Notes under the pieces: generated by a model
Seen by the model: the letters and a program-made list of their open reading frames with translations, nothing else
Told to the model about the DNA's origin: nothing
The model's database searches: none
Made by a program: the position numbers and the translations under genes
NCBI RefSeq assembly: GCF_000518865.1
Contig: NZ_JAEK01000008.1
Location: 62,001 to 126,000 of the forward strand
DNA length: 64,000 nucleotides
From: Bacillus sp. J37
GTDB lineage: Bacteria > Bacillota > Bacilli > Bacillales > Bacillaceae
Direction of reading: 5' to 3'
In this document: positions 48,695 through 58,211 of the stretch, piece by piece
Layout of the letters: every line of letters starts with the position of its first letter
How positions within the stretch are numbered: the stretch's first letter is position 1

Positions 48695-48739
48695 AAATCC
48701 GTAGCGTAAGGAGAAAATTTTTCCAAGTTATTGGATAAT

Positions 48740-48786
48740 AAAGGCTTCAATTCTTATTTACATAAAGGATTCGAAGCTTTTCTTTG
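48740..48786 (+). terminator. Terminator of the thiolase-scoAB operon
   Basis: AAAGGCTTC...TTCTT pairs with AAGGATT-C-GAAGCTTT, with one-base bulges, followed by TCTTTG. Confidence 0.7.
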
Positions 48787-48937
48787 TCATTTTAAAAAAT
48801 TAGCTAGGAAATAGGATGAAAAGGAAACCAAAGTTGACACTGGAGAAGTGAAAATAGAGATAAAGACATATAAAAAATTTTTAATTTTGAAAAAATGGTA
48901 TTTACTTTTAATAGTAACGGAATTATAATGAATCTTA

Positions 48938-48951
48938 AGTAACCGCTTTCA
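48938..48951. promoter_or_regulatory. cre-like site, second glycan operon
   Basis: AGTAACCGCTTTCA (minus strand TGAAAGCGGTTACT) fits the cre consensus except the final base. Confidence 0.55.
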
Positions 48952-49006
48952 AAAATGGTGTGCTTAATCATTAATGTGGCATACGCACAAAAGATTATTG
49001 TTAAAA

Positions 49007-49022
49007 ATGAAACCCGTTTCAT
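49007..49022. promoter_or_regulatory. Operator ATGAAACCCGTTTCAT, copy 1
   Basis: The first of three identical copies. The CC at the centre breaks the CG step of cre, so a dedicated LacI-family protein is more likely than CcpA. Confidence 0.8.
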
Positions 49023-49081
49023 TATTGGTATATAAACTGAGAAAATATAATAACAATAATGTTGAGTTAGTTTACATTTTT

Positions 49082-49097
49082 ATGAAACCCGTTTCAT
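49082..49097. promoter_or_regulatory. Operator ATGAAACCCGTTTCAT, copy 2
   Basis: Identical to copy 1, 75 bp downstream of it. Confidence 0.8.
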
Positions 49098-49164
49098 TTT
49101 GAATTAGGTAAAATGATTCATAAATAATATAACTACTCTAATCAATAATGTTTCATGCACTTTT

Positions 49165-49180
49165 ATGAAACCCGTTTCAT
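49165..49180. promoter_or_regulatory. Operator ATGAAACCCGTTTCAT, copy 3
   Basis: Identical, 83 bp after copy 2 and 159 bp before the first permease gene. Confidence 0.8.
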
Positions 49181-49339
49181 TTCTATTGTATTCTTTAAGT
49201 ATCTTCGTTGTCTACAATGCCTTTTAGTATTAATTACACAGATTACTATTTGGTTAATACTTTTCAGTATTACCTGGTCATTCTTTTGTTAGATGGTTGC
49301 TGTTTTAAGTTTAAGATCATGAGTATAGGGGGGATTTAG

Positions 49340-50308
49340 ATGAAAACCGTTACTGTGCAATCACAGACACCTGTTGTTAAAACAAAAACGAAAGAGTCTC
49401 GATTTAAAAGAATATGGAAGAACAGAACCCTTCTTCTTATGTGTATGCCTGCCATTATTTTCTTTGCTATATTTGCTTATCTTCCAATGCCGGGACTTTA
49501 TCTTGCTTTCGTCAATTATGATTATTCACTTGGGATTTTCAAAAGTGCTTTTGTAGGATTGGAAAATTTCCGTTTCTTGGTTATGACAGGTGATTTATGG
49601 AAGTTAACTTTTAATACGATTGCGTATAATCTCGCCTTCATCATATTAGGTAATTTCCTGCAAATAGCTGTTGCGATCATGCTTAACGAATTACGAAATA
49701 AATGGTTTAAAAAAATATCACAAACCATTATGTTTTTACCACATTTCATTTCCGCTGTTTTAGTTGGACTCTTAGCCTATAACATACTTAGTTATGATTA
49801 TGGTTTACTTAATTCATTTTTAGAATTGATTGGCTTGGATCCTGTACAAACTTATTCGAATCCGGCAATTTGGCCATATATCATTGTAATCACTTTCCTC
49901 TGGCAATCTACAGGCTATGGATCAATCGTCTATTTCGCTGCCATTATGGGGCTTGATAAATCCATTTTAGAAGCTGCAGAAATTGACGGTGCAAATGCTT
50001 TCCAACGTATCCGCTATATTGTTATTCCTTGGCTAAAGCCTACTTTTATCATCTTGTTACTGTTTTCTTTAGGTGGAGTATTAAAAGGGAATTTCGGATT
50101 GTTTTATAATCTGGTTGGTGCTAATAATACAATGCTTTATCCTACCACAGATATCATTGAAACCTATGTATTCCGGACATTAATGACGAATTTTAACTTT
50201 TCTTTAGGAAGTGCGGTAAGTTTATATCAATCCATTTTTGGATTCTTTATCGTTATTACAGCTAACTGGATTGTTAAAAAGGTTTCACCGGAAAACTCAT
50301 TATTTTAA
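49340..50308 (+). CDS. ABC transporter permease, LplB/polysaccharide type
   Basis: A 322-residue permease with six helices after a basic N-terminus (KESRFKRIWKNRTLLLMCMP). The loop EAAEIDGANAFQRIRYIVIP is the EAA motif; PMPGLYLAFVNYDY and the C-terminal NWIVKKVSPENSLF are typical of LplB-like (YtcP/YteP-class) proteins that import complex oligosaccharides. First gene of the operon, 15 bp from the next permease. The ATPase is not encoded nearby. Confidence 0.92.
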   Translation: MKTVTVQSQTPVVKTKTKESRFKRIWKNRTLLLMCMPAIIFFAIFAYLPMPGLYLAFVNYDYSLGIFKSAFVGLENFRFLVMTGDLWKLTFNTIAYNLAFIILGNFLQIAVAIMLNELRNKWFKKISQTIMFLPHFISAVLVGLLAYNILSYDYGLLNSFLELIGLDPVQTYSNPAIWPYIIVITFLWQSTGYGSIVYFAAIMGLDKSILEAAEIDGANAFQRIRYIVIPWLKPTFIILLLFSLGGVLKGNFGLFYNLVGANNTMLYPTTDIIETYVFRTLMTNFNFSLGSAVSLYQSIFGFFIVITANWIVKKVSPENSLF

Positions 50309-50323
50309 AGGAGGGATGTACTT

Positions 50324-51226
50324 GTGGAAAATACATATAGACGAAATGTAGATTTTTCTACAATCATGGTTCGTTTGATTGGATATGGATGTATTGGGCT
50401 ATTTGCTCTGTGTTGTCTTTTGCCCTTTATCTTAATTTTATCGTCATCTTTCACTTCTGAGAAGGCAATTATGGAAAGTGGATTTGCATTATGGCCAAAA
50501 GAATTTTCTACGTTTGCATATGAAATTGTTTTCCGAAATCCAAGGCTTATTATTGGGTCTTATGCTGTAACACTGGGTATAACGATTGTTGGAACTGCTG
50601 TGGGTCTGTTTATTGTGGCCATGACTGGTTATGCCTTGCAACGTGCGGATTTCCTGTATCGTAATAAAATTTCATTCTATATTTACTTTACAACTCTGTT
50701 TTCAGGTGGACTTGTTCCATTTTATCTATTGATCACTCAATATTTGGACCTGAAAGATAATTATCTTGCCGTATTGCTTCCAGGATTACTGAGTCCTTTT
50801 CTTATCATTATGATGAAGGCGTTTACAAAATCGATTCCCCACGAGATAACAGAATCTGCAAAGATGGATGGTGCAGGTGATTTCACGATCTTTTTAAAAT
50901 TAATTTTACCTATGTCTACTCCGGCTTTAGCGACAATCGGACTTTTCATTGCCTTGGGTTATTGGAATGAATGGTATAATGCCATGCTTTTTCTTTCACC
51001 TAATATGGAATATCGGCCTCTTCAGTTGTTTCTTTATAACGTCATTACAAGTGCTGATTTTATAAGAAACTCTGCGGCAGCTTCTAATGTTGCACCGCAA
51101 GAAATTCCATTGGAATCGATGAAAATGGCAACCGCTGTTGTAGCTACCGGTCCAGTTATTCTGTTTTATCCGTTTGTTCAAAGGTTTTTTATTCAAGGTA
51201 TTACAATTGGTGCAGTTAAGGGCTAA
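50324..51226 (+). CDS. ABC transporter permease, LplC/YtcP type
   Basis: A 300-residue permease. The EAA-like loop is ESAKMDGAGDFTIFLKLILP and it ends FIQGITIGAVKG, the usual LplC-type C-terminus. The start is GTG at 50324 after AAAGGAGGG. Partner of the preceding gene and of the lipoprotein that follows. Confidence 0.92.
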   Translation: MENTYRRNVDFSTIMVRLIGYGCIGLFALCCLLPFILILSSSFTSEKAIMESGFALWPKEFSTFAYEIVFRNPRLIIGSYAVTLGITIVGTAVGLFIVAMTGYALQRADFLYRNKISFYIYFTTLFSGGLVPFYLLITQYLDLKDNYLAVLLPGLLSPFLIIMMKAFTKSIPHEITESAKMDGAGDFTIFLKLILPMSTPALATIGLFIALGYWNEWYNAMLFLSPNMEYRPLQLFLYNVITSADFIRNSAAASNVAPQEIPLESMKMATAVVATGPVILFYPFVQRFFIQGITIGAVKG

Positions 51227-51295
51227 TGAATATGAGTAAGGATTTTTCCTTGTTTCATAGATTAAGAATCAAAAAGATAAAGGGGAGGAAATGAA

Positions 51296-52876
51296 ATGTT
51301 GAAGATGAAAAAATTCTTCGTACTAGTCATAGTCATGCTGTTAACCTTTAGCCTTGTGGCATGTAATGGATCCAGTCAAACAAACTCAGAAAACACCAAA
51401 CCAACTACAAAGGTTAATGAAAATGGGGAAATTGATACATCAGAATTTGTCAATATTACAATGATGGCATTGGGGGATAAACCAACAAACGGTCAATTAG
51501 AAAAAGTAATGGAGCAAGTAAATGCAAAATTAGAGGAAAAAGTAAATGCTCATCTTGAAATAAAATGGATCGAATGGGCTGACTATATGACAAAATATAA
51601 TCTAACTCTAGCTTCAGGTGAGCCTGTTGATTTAATTATCACGGCTACTGACTGGTTAGATGCATGGGGTAATGCTCAAAAAGGTGCTTTCATGGACATT
51701 ACTGAACTTCTGCCAACTTATGCACCGAAAACATGGGAAGAAGTTTCTGATGAAAGCTGGGAGCAAACCAAGTACAATGGGAAAATTGTCATGATGCCGG
51801 AAGACTCTTTTACTCAATGGGTTAACCACGGATTTTTCTACCGCACAGATTGGGCTAAAGAGTTTGGAATTAATGAGCCAATCAAAGATTTTGAAACATT
51901 AGGGAAGTACTTCCAAGGTATAGTCGATAATAAGCCGGGTGTGATTCCTTGGGATACACCGGGAACAAACGTTACAACAGCATGGGGATATACAACTTCC
52001 TATTCAGATGAGATTGAATTACCAATTGCTACAGGAGTATTTCCAATCTACTGGGGTAAATCAGCTGATGATCCTTATACAGTTGTGAGTCCTGTGTTTG
52101 AAGATCTTTTTGTAGATTATGCAAAAATGATGAAGGATTGGGCAGATAAAGGATATTGGCGTTCTGATGTATTAAATTATAAAGGTGATACTCGCGCATT
52201 ATTCCAAGCTGGAAAAACTGGAGCTGATCAGCATCATACGGAAACATTCTCGACTTTGCGTCCGCAAATGGATGTGAAACAACCAGGATCTGAAATCGAT
52301 ATGTTTGCTTGGTCTGATACACGTAATAACTTAATCTCAATGCCTATTACTCATGGAGCTACGGCTGTTGGTGCACATAGCAAAAATCCGGAGCGTGCCC
52401 TTATGGTATATGACTTACTTCGAAATGATGAGGAAATTTACAAATTATTTAACTATGGTATTGAAGGAGTTCAATACGAAATTGTAGACGGTAAACGTGT
52501 TCGTCCTGAAGGATATGATGAAACAAAAGATTCATTTGCATCTAATTTCTGGGGTGGTCGTGTAGATAAGTTCGAAATCCCTAGTTCTGATAGATGGGAA
52601 GGAATGCCTGAGATTTACGAAGAGTACGATAAAATTAAAAAGCCGTTCCCTTATGGACAATTTGTTTTCGATAGTACACCTGTAGAAGCAGAAATAGCTG
52701 CACTTTCACAAGTAACTGCACAAATGGTACCTGCGATTGCATTCGGTAAAGCGGGAGATCCTGAAAAAGCTGTTGAAGATTTCCGTAAGAGATTAGAAGC
52801 AGCAGGTTATGAGAAGGTACAAAAGGAAATACAAAAACAAATGGATGAATATAAAAAGCTTGTAGAAGGTAATTAA
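51296..52876 (+). CDS. Extracellular solute-binding lipoprotein, LplA type
   Basis: A 526-residue binding protein, longer than ordinary CUT1 proteins, as in the LplA/YtcQ class. The lipobox LVAC places the lipidated Cys at 23. Visible segments: FVNITMMALGDKPTNGQLEKV, KIVMMPEDSFTQWVNHGFFY, MPITHGATAVGAHSKNPERALM and a DUF3502-like C-terminus. A terminator follows, then the GH2 gene. Such systems bring in large plant-derived oligosaccharides in Bacillaceae; the exact sugar is unknown. Confidence 0.92.
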   Translation: MLKMKKFFVLVIVMLLTFSLVACNGSSQTNSENTKPTTKVNENGEIDTSEFVNITMMALGDKPTNGQLEKVMEQVNAKLEEKVNAHLEIKWIEWADYMTKYNLTLASGEPVDLIITATDWLDAWGNAQKGAFMDITELLPTYAPKTWEEVSDESWEQTKYNGKIVMMPEDSFTQWVNHGFFYRTDWAKEFGINEPIKDFETLGKYFQGIVDNKPGVIPWDTPGTNVTTAWGYTTSYSDEIELPIATGVFPIYWGKSADDPYTVVSPVFEDLFVDYAKMMKDWADKGYWRSDVLNYKGDTRALFQAGKTGADQHHTETFSTLRPQMDVKQPGSEIDMFAWSDTRNNLISMPITHGATAVGAHSKNPERALMVYDLLRNDEEIYKLFNYGIEGVQYEIVDGKRVRPEGYDETKDSFASNFWGGRVDKFEIPSSDRWEGMPEIYEEYDKIKKPFPYGQFVFDSTPVEAEIAALSQVTAQMVPAIAFGKAGDPEKAVEDFRKRLEAAGYEKVQKEIQKQMDEYKKLVEGN

Positions 52877-52897
52877 TGTAGAAGGAAAAGTGAAAAG

Positions 52898-52932
52898 AGG
52901 GCTATCAAGTATACATGATAGCCCTTTGATTT
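52898..52932 (+). terminator. Terminator or attenuator after the LplA-type gene
   Basis: AGGGCTATCA pairs with TGATAGCCCT, followed by a short T-rich tail. It precedes the GH2 gene by about 40 bp, so some read-through is expected. Confidence 0.75.
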
Positions 52933-52972
52933 ATGACTCTAAGGCAATTTTAAAAAGGAGTGGTGTCTGATA

Positions 52973-55342
52973 ATGGTTAATGTCATAACTGACCAATGGA
53001 ATCCCGCTGTTAAAAGTAGAAAATTTAACGATGATTGGAAATTTTTAAAAGGTGAAGACACTGATGTACATAAAATTCAGTTTGATGATTCAGATTGGCG
53101 TTCAGTAGACTTACCACATGATTGGAGCATAGAAGGTCCGTTTAAGAAAGAATATGCAAGTGCAACAGGGTATTTACCTGGAGGTATTGGTTGGTATCGA
53201 AAGAAATTCAGCGTTCCTGATCGATTAAAAGGGAAAAGGATTGTTATCCAGTTCGATGGTATTTATAAAAATAGTGAAGTTTGGGTTAATGAACATTTTC
53301 TTGGGTTTAGACCTTATGGATACAGCTCGTTTCACTATGATTTAACTCCTTTTATAAACTTCGACACACATGAAAATGTCATTGCTGTAAAGGTGGATCA
53401 CTCAGATTTTGCGGATTCCCGCTGGTATCCGGGATCTGGTATTTACCGAAACGTATTTATCAACTTGACTGATCATGTGTACATCAAGCCGTACGGTATA
53501 TATATTACAACTCCGAATATTTCAACATCAGAAGCAGAAGTTACCATTCAAACAAGTGTTAAAAATGAAACCAATCACATAGGTGAATTCCAAATTGAAC
53601 ATTTAATAAAAGATGCTGCTGGAAATGAACGAATAGCTTGTTCATCTATGGAAACCATTCAAGCAAATAGTGAACAAGAGTATCTCCATTCAATTATATT
53701 GGAAAAGCCAAATCTTTGGTCACCTGATAACCCGTATGTTTACAGCGTTGAAACGAAGGTGAAAAAGAATAGTCAAGTGATTGATATTGAGACTACTCCA
53801 CTTGGAGTTCGTTATTTTCACTTTGATGTGGACTCAGGTTTTCATCTAAATGGAGAAAATATCAAGATGAAAGGTGTATGTATCCATCATGATGCAGGGT
53901 GTCTTGGAGCAGCTGTGCCTGAAAAGGTATGGCACAGGCGTTTGCAACGATTAAAAGAAGCGGGAGTGAATGCGATAAGAATGAGCCATAATCCGCCTGC
54001 ACCAGAGTTATTGGATATGTGTGATAGGTATGGATTTTTGGTTCAGGATGAGGCGTTCGATGAATGGGAATATCCCAAAAATAAATGGGTAGAGGGTTGG
54101 AATAAAGGCGAACCTTCACTTGACGGGTATGCATCAGACTTTACAGAATGGGCGGAGACAGATTTAAGAGATATGGTATTAAGGGATCGAAACCATCCGT
54201 CAATTGTTTTCTGGAGTATTGGAAATGAAATTGATTATCCTAATGATCCCTATTCGCATCCAGTACTTGAAGATCGCTATAAAGCGGAAAAGCCTGAAGC
54301 AAAGGGCATGGGAGATATTGCGAAAAGATTGGCAAGTGTAGTAAAGCAATATGATCCAACACGACCTGTAACTGCAGCACTGGCAAGTGTCATTATGTCC
54401 AATGAAACGGATTTCCCGGATGCCCTTGACGTGGTTGGTTATAACTATCAGGAATTTCGTTATCATAAAGACCATGAAAAATACCCTGATCGAGTCATTT
54501 ATGGAAGTGAAAACGGGAGACATCATAATGAGTGGAAGGCTGTAAAAAATAATGACTTTATTTCAGGGCAATTTATTTGGACAGGAATTGACTATTTAGG
54601 AGAAGCCCGCGGGTGGCCAGTTCGTCATGCAACACCGGGACTGCTTGATCTAGCAGGATTCAAGAAGCCGCTATACTTTTTTAAACAAAGTCAATGGTCT
54701 GAAAAAGATATGGTTTACTTAGGGATAACGTCTATTAAGGAAGAACATCCTGAACAAATTTATTGGGACCATGAAGTAGTTGGTGCTTGGAACGGAACGA
54801 AAGGCGAACTTGTAAGGGTGGCATGTTGTACAAATTGCCCGGAAGTCGATCTGCTATTAAATGGTACATCACTTGGTGTCAAAAAACACAAAGACTTCAA
54901 AGGTGGATCGATCTACTGGGATATTCCTTATGAGGAGGGGACGTTAAAAGCAATAGGAAAAAGAAATGGCAACATTTGTTGTACCTATGAATTAACTACT
55001 GCTGGTATGCCTGCTAAGCTACACCTGCACTCTGATTCAACCACTCTTAAAGCTGACAAACAGGATATAGCACATGTAGAAGTAACTATCCTTGATGTAG
55101 ATCATCAGCTTGTCTATGAGGCTAATAATCAAATAGACTGCGATATTGAAGGTCCAGGTGAGATTATTGGAATGGAATGCAGTAACCCAACAAGTCACCA
55201 AAATTATAAAGAAACCAACAGAAAGGCCTATCATGGGAAATTATTAATTTATGTTAGAGCCACTGATCAACCTGGGACAATTACATTAAATGTATCCTCT
55301 GATGGGTTGGAAAGTTCCTCTGTCGTTATTGAGGTTAGGTGA
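52973..55342 (+). CDS. Glycoside hydrolase family 2 enzyme (beta-galactosidase-like, DUF4982)
   Basis: A 789-residue GH2 enzyme without signal peptide. Order: sugar-binding jelly roll (about 10-190, with HDWSIEGPF and PGGIGWYRK), Ig-like domain (195-290), TIM barrel (295-590), then DUF4982-like and Ig-like C-terminal domains. Acid/base Glu419 (SIGNEIDYP), nucleophile Glu513 (YGSENG). This layout is common in bacterial enzymes annotated as beta-galactosidases that act on plant oligosaccharides, though other GH2 activities are possible. It is 27 bp upstream of a GH43 gene. Confidence 0.9.
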   Translation: MVNVITDQWNPAVKSRKFNDDWKFLKGEDTDVHKIQFDDSDWRSVDLPHDWSIEGPFKKEYASATGYLPGGIGWYRKKFSVPDRLKGKRIVIQFDGIYKNSEVWVNEHFLGFRPYGYSSFHYDLTPFINFDTHENVIAVKVDHSDFADSRWYPGSGIYRNVFINLTDHVYIKPYGIYITTPNISTSEAEVTIQTSVKNETNHIGEFQIEHLIKDAAGNERIACSSMETIQANSEQEYLHSIILEKPNLWSPDNPYVYSVETKVKKNSQVIDIETTPLGVRYFHFDVDSGFHLNGENIKMKGVCIHHDAGCLGAAVPEKVWHRRLQRLKEAGVNAIRMSHNPPAPELLDMCDRYGFLVQDEAFDEWEYPKNKWVEGWNKGEPSLDGYASDFTEWAETDLRDMVLRDRNHPSIVFWSIGNEIDYPNDPYSHPVLEDRYKAEKPEAKGMGDIAKRLASVVKQYDPTRPVTAALASVIMSNETDFPDALDVVGYNYQEFRYHKDHEKYPDRVIYGSENGRHHNEWKAVKNNDFISGQFIWTGIDYLGEARGWPVRHATPGLLDLAGFKKPLYFFKQSQWSEKDMVYLGITSIKEEHPEQIYWDHEVVGAWNGTKGELVRVACCTNCPEVDLLLNGTSLGVKKHKDFKGGSIYWDIPYEEGTLKAIGKRNGNICCTYELTTAGMPAKLHLHSDSTTLKADKQDIAHVEVTILDVDHQLVYEANNQIDCDIEGPGEIIGMECSNPTSHQNYKETNRKAYHGKLLIYVRATDQPGTITLNVSSDGLESSSVVIEVR

Positions 55343-55369
55343 AAAAATACTTTAACAGGAGATGCTTAA

Positions 55370-56371
55370 ATGCCGTATAACATTGCTTCTGATCCTTGTA
55401 ATCCCAGGAAAGGTCACCGACTTGCAGATATTCCTGCACATGACCCATTTGTTTTAACTCATAAAGAAACAGATACCTATTATTTATATACAACAGGCAT
55501 TCCGGAATTAACAGATTTAGAAAGAAATGGAGTGTTAGTTTACAAAAGTAAAGATTTAGTTGAGTGGGAGGGACCTTTTGTTATCTTTGAGGTTCCTGAC
55601 GGGACCTGGGCACATCCTCAACATGGCACATGGGCACCCGAAGTTCATCAATACAAGGGGAGATATTATTTATTTGTCACCCTTCATAATAGAAACAGCA
55701 TATTAGCTGAACCACCGGAGGTTTGGAAAACGAATCATCTTCGAGGTACTGCTATTGCAGTATCAGATTCGCCGGAAGGACCGTTCCAATTAATAAAAAA
55801 GGATGGTCCTGTTCCTCCAGGTCATTTCATGACATTAGACGGAACCCTGTATGAGGATGAGAATGGAAAACCTTGGATGGTATATTGTCATGAATGGATA
55901 CAGGTCATAGATGGTACGTTTGAAGCCATTCCATTAAAACAGGATTTATCTGATTCCGAAGGTGAACCAATACATCTATTTAAAGCTTCAGATGCTCCGT
56001 GGATAAATGCTGAACGAAAACCGGATGACAAGCCTCAAGTATATGTATCTGATGGCTGTCAATTATACCGAACAAAGGGCGGTCATCTCATCATGCTCTG
56101 GTCAAGTTATAACCATGAAGGATATGTCCAGACAATTGCAAGATCTCAGTCAGGTAAACTGGAAGGACCTTGGGAACAGCTGGACCCATTAATTAAAGGT
56201 GACAGCGGCCACGGCATGCTGTTCAAAACCTTCGAAGACACCTGGATGCTCATCCTTCACCATCCCTTCAGCACCCCAGAATCCCGAGCAATAATCTATG
56301 AAGCAAAAGAAACCGAAGATCGTTTTAACATAATTGGACCATGGGGACAGGTCCCTCGTCCCAAACAATGA
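55370..56371 (+). CDS. Glycoside hydrolase family 43 protein with variant acid position
   Basis: A 333-residue leaderless GH43 protein. The base Asp25 (AHDPFV) and the pKa-tuning Asp157 (TLDGTL) are there, but where the general acid Glu of EGP is expected the sequence reads VSDGCQLYR with Asp228. I recall related GH43 proteins with TDGP at this place, so it may be a subfamily feature rather than loss of function. The last residues GPWGQVPRPKQ are encoded by a GGGGAC-type repeat. It follows the GH2 gene by 27 bp and precedes the GH30 gene by 53 bp. Confidence 0.83.
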   Translation: MPYNIASDPCNPRKGHRLADIPAHDPFVLTHKETDTYYLYTTGIPELTDLERNGVLVYKSKDLVEWEGPFVIFEVPDGTWAHPQHGTWAPEVHQYKGRYYLFVTLHNRNSILAEPPEVWKTNHLRGTAIAVSDSPEGPFQLIKKDGPVPPGHFMTLDGTLYEDENGKPWMVYCHEWIQVIDGTFEAIPLKQDLSDSEGEPIHLFKASDAPWINAERKPDDKPQVYVSDGCQLYRTKGGHLIMLWSSYNHEGYVQTIARSQSGKLEGPWEQLDPLIKGDSGHGMLFKTFEDTWMLILHHPFSTPESRAIIYEAKETEDRFNIIGPWGQVPRPKQ

Positions 56372-56391
56372 AAGATTTAGGGGACAATCGC
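56338..56391. repeat. GGGGAC/GTCCC motif cluster across the GH43 stop
   Basis: GGGGACAGGTCCCTCGTCCC (56343-56362) contains complementary GGGGAC and GTCCC, and a further GGGGAC occurs at 56380. It resembles the REP-like GGGGAC...GTCCCC palindromes dispersed in many Firmicutes. Confidence 0.5.
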
Positions 56392-56424
56392 ATTCTATCA
56401 CTGATCTAGTAATGGAGGTTAAAT

Positions 56425-58041
56425 ATGGTATTTAATAAAAAGGTAGTTTCAAGGTTTTGTCTATTATCCATCTTTCTTTTAATGTTCACACTAATACCAA
56501 CAAATAGTAAAGCGAAGGAAAACAATATGTCTACGAAAAAAAAGGAAAATACACAAGAAATTACGATCAATGTAGAAAATAAATACCAAGAAATTGATGG
56601 TTTTGGAGCATCCGGTGCTTGGTCCTTCGATAAAATCGGCTCTGAATGGTCAGAGGAAAATAAGAAAAAGGTTGCCGACTTGCTGTTTTCAACGGAAAAA
56701 GGAATTGGCTTATCCATGTGGCGTTTCAACATTGGCGCTGGGAGTGAAGAAACAGATAAGGAAATCATTACAGACCCGTGGAGAAGAGCAGAGAGTTTTA
56801 AAACAGGTGAAGATGAGCCGTATGATTGGTCCAAACAGGCTGGACAGCAATGGTTTCTTCATGCAGCAAAGGATAGAGGTGTCGAGGAATTTATTGCGTT
56901 TGTAAACAGTCCACCTGTATGGATGACAAAAAACGGTCACGCACAACCTGATCCATCTGTAGGAAGTACGAATTTAAAAGAAGAATCAGTTGATGATTTC
57001 GCCGTATTCCTTGCAGATGTATTGGAGCATTTTGAAGAAGAAAATGTACCATTTAACTATATTAGCCCTATTAATGAACCTACCTGGAACTGGGATTACG
57101 CTGGACAGGAAGGTAATCGATATAACATAGAAGATATTAAAAAAGTCATATTGGCTTTACATTCGGAACTAGAAAAAAGAGGACTTGATACAGAAATTGA
57201 CGCAACTGAAGCTGTAGAGTATACATCACTGCTTGATGATGAGATGTATGGAAAATTTACTGGCAGTGATCGTGTATACAACAGCGGGAATGCCAACGGC
57301 AGTTATCCTGGAAAATACCGTGAATACATTAAAGAAATGTTAGGGGATCCCGAAATTAAAGAAATCATTGGAAATAAAATTAGTGCACATGCGTATTGGT
57401 CAGATCATTATTCCGGTGAAGACCGTCTCGTTCCATTAAGAAAATCTGTCCGGGAAAATCTAAATCAATACGGTCAAGATATTAAATTCTGGATGTCGGA
57501 ATATTGCATTTTGGGAAGTAATGGACCAGGAAGAGATTTAACAATGAAGACAGCTCTTGATGTGGCGAGATTAATTCATTTTGACATGGTTGAAACGCAA
57601 GCCTCAGCTTGGCAATGGTGGCTGGCTCTGTCAAATTATGATTATAAGGATGGTCTGATTTATACAGATTATTCTCAGCCTGGTGATGAGGAGTCGATCA
57701 TTGAATCAAAATTACTTTGGGCAATGGGTAATTACAGCCGCTTTGTTAGACCAGGTGCCTACCGAGTTGATCTGCAAGGAGCAAACGACCAAGAGGAGTT
57801 AATGGGCTCAGCGTATTATCATGAAGAAGACGATCAACTATCTGTTGTGTTTGTTAATTACAGTAATGAAGAAAAGTCAGTAAAAGTGAATGTTGATCAC
57901 CTTCCAGGGAAAAAGAAAGCGATCCAATTCAAACCGTATGTTACATCTGAAAACGACGATTTAAAGGAGAAAAACCTAATCCCGGCTAAGAAAGCAGTTA
58001 CCATTCCTCCTCGATCAATCGTAACGTTAGTTGCTAAATAA
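56425..58041 (+). CDS. Secreted glycoside hydrolase family 30 enzyme
   Basis: A 538-residue exported enzyme with a signal peptide (NKKVVSRFCLLSIFLLMFTL, cut near SKA-KE), a TIM barrel and a C-terminal beta domain (about 430-538). Glu218 in SPINEPTWNW is the acid/base and Glu359 in WMSEYCI the nucleophile. EIDGFGASGAWSFDKIG and NSPPVWMTKNG are GH30 features. The pattern reminds me most of endo-beta-1,6-galactanases (GH30_5) and less of glucuronoxylanases, but I cannot be sure. With neighbouring galactosidase-type GH2 genes this suits attack on arabinogalactan side chains. Confidence 0.85.
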   Translation: MVFNKKVVSRFCLLSIFLLMFTLIPTNSKAKENNMSTKKKENTQEITINVENKYQEIDGFGASGAWSFDKIGSEWSEENKKKVADLLFSTEKGIGLSMWRFNIGAGSEETDKEIITDPWRRAESFKTGEDEPYDWSKQAGQQWFLHAAKDRGVEEFIAFVNSPPVWMTKNGHAQPDPSVGSTNLKEESVDDFAVFLADVLEHFEEENVPFNYISPINEPTWNWDYAGQEGNRYNIEDIKKVILALHSELEKRGLDTEIDATEAVEYTSLLDDEMYGKFTGSDRVYNSGNANGSYPGKYREYIKEMLGDPEIKEIIGNKISAHAYWSDHYSGEDRLVPLRKSVRENLNQYGQDIKFWMSEYCILGSNGPGRDLTMKTALDVARLIHFDMVETQASAWQWWLALSNYDYKDGLIYTDYSQPGDEESIIESKLLWAMGNYSRFVRPGAYRVDLQGANDQEELMGSAYYHEEDDQLSVVFVNYSNEEKSVKVNVDHLPGKKKAIQFKPYVTSENDDLKEKNLIPAKKAVTIPPRSIVTLVAK

Positions 58042-58063
58042 AAAACGGCAAGGTAAATGAATG

Positions 58064-58097
58064 AAATACCGTTAAATCCTAATTTAACGGTATTTTA
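58064..58097 (+). terminator. Terminator after the GH30 gene
   Basis: AAATACCGTTAAAT pairs with ATTTAACGGTATTT, followed by TACTT. Confidence 0.88.
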
Positions 58098-58211
58098 CTT
58101 ATGCCTGGTTATTAAGGTTCATCTTAAAAATTTATATCTTTTCCTTTTCTTACATACTTAATACGAAAAATGGGTAAATTAATTTTAAAAATGTAAAAAA
58201 GGAGAGATAAT

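Larger units (their letters stand above)
48787..49339. other. Promoter region of the second glycan operon
   Basis: About 550 bp without a supported gene. It holds one cre-like site (48938) and three identical 16-bp operators. The rest is AT-rich. Confidence 0.7.

Noticed and set aside
49007-49180. The three ATGAAACCCGTTTCAT copies as cre sites
   Set aside because: The second base of the invariant central CG is C in all copies on one strand and the first is G on the other, so they fail the CcpA consensus at its core.
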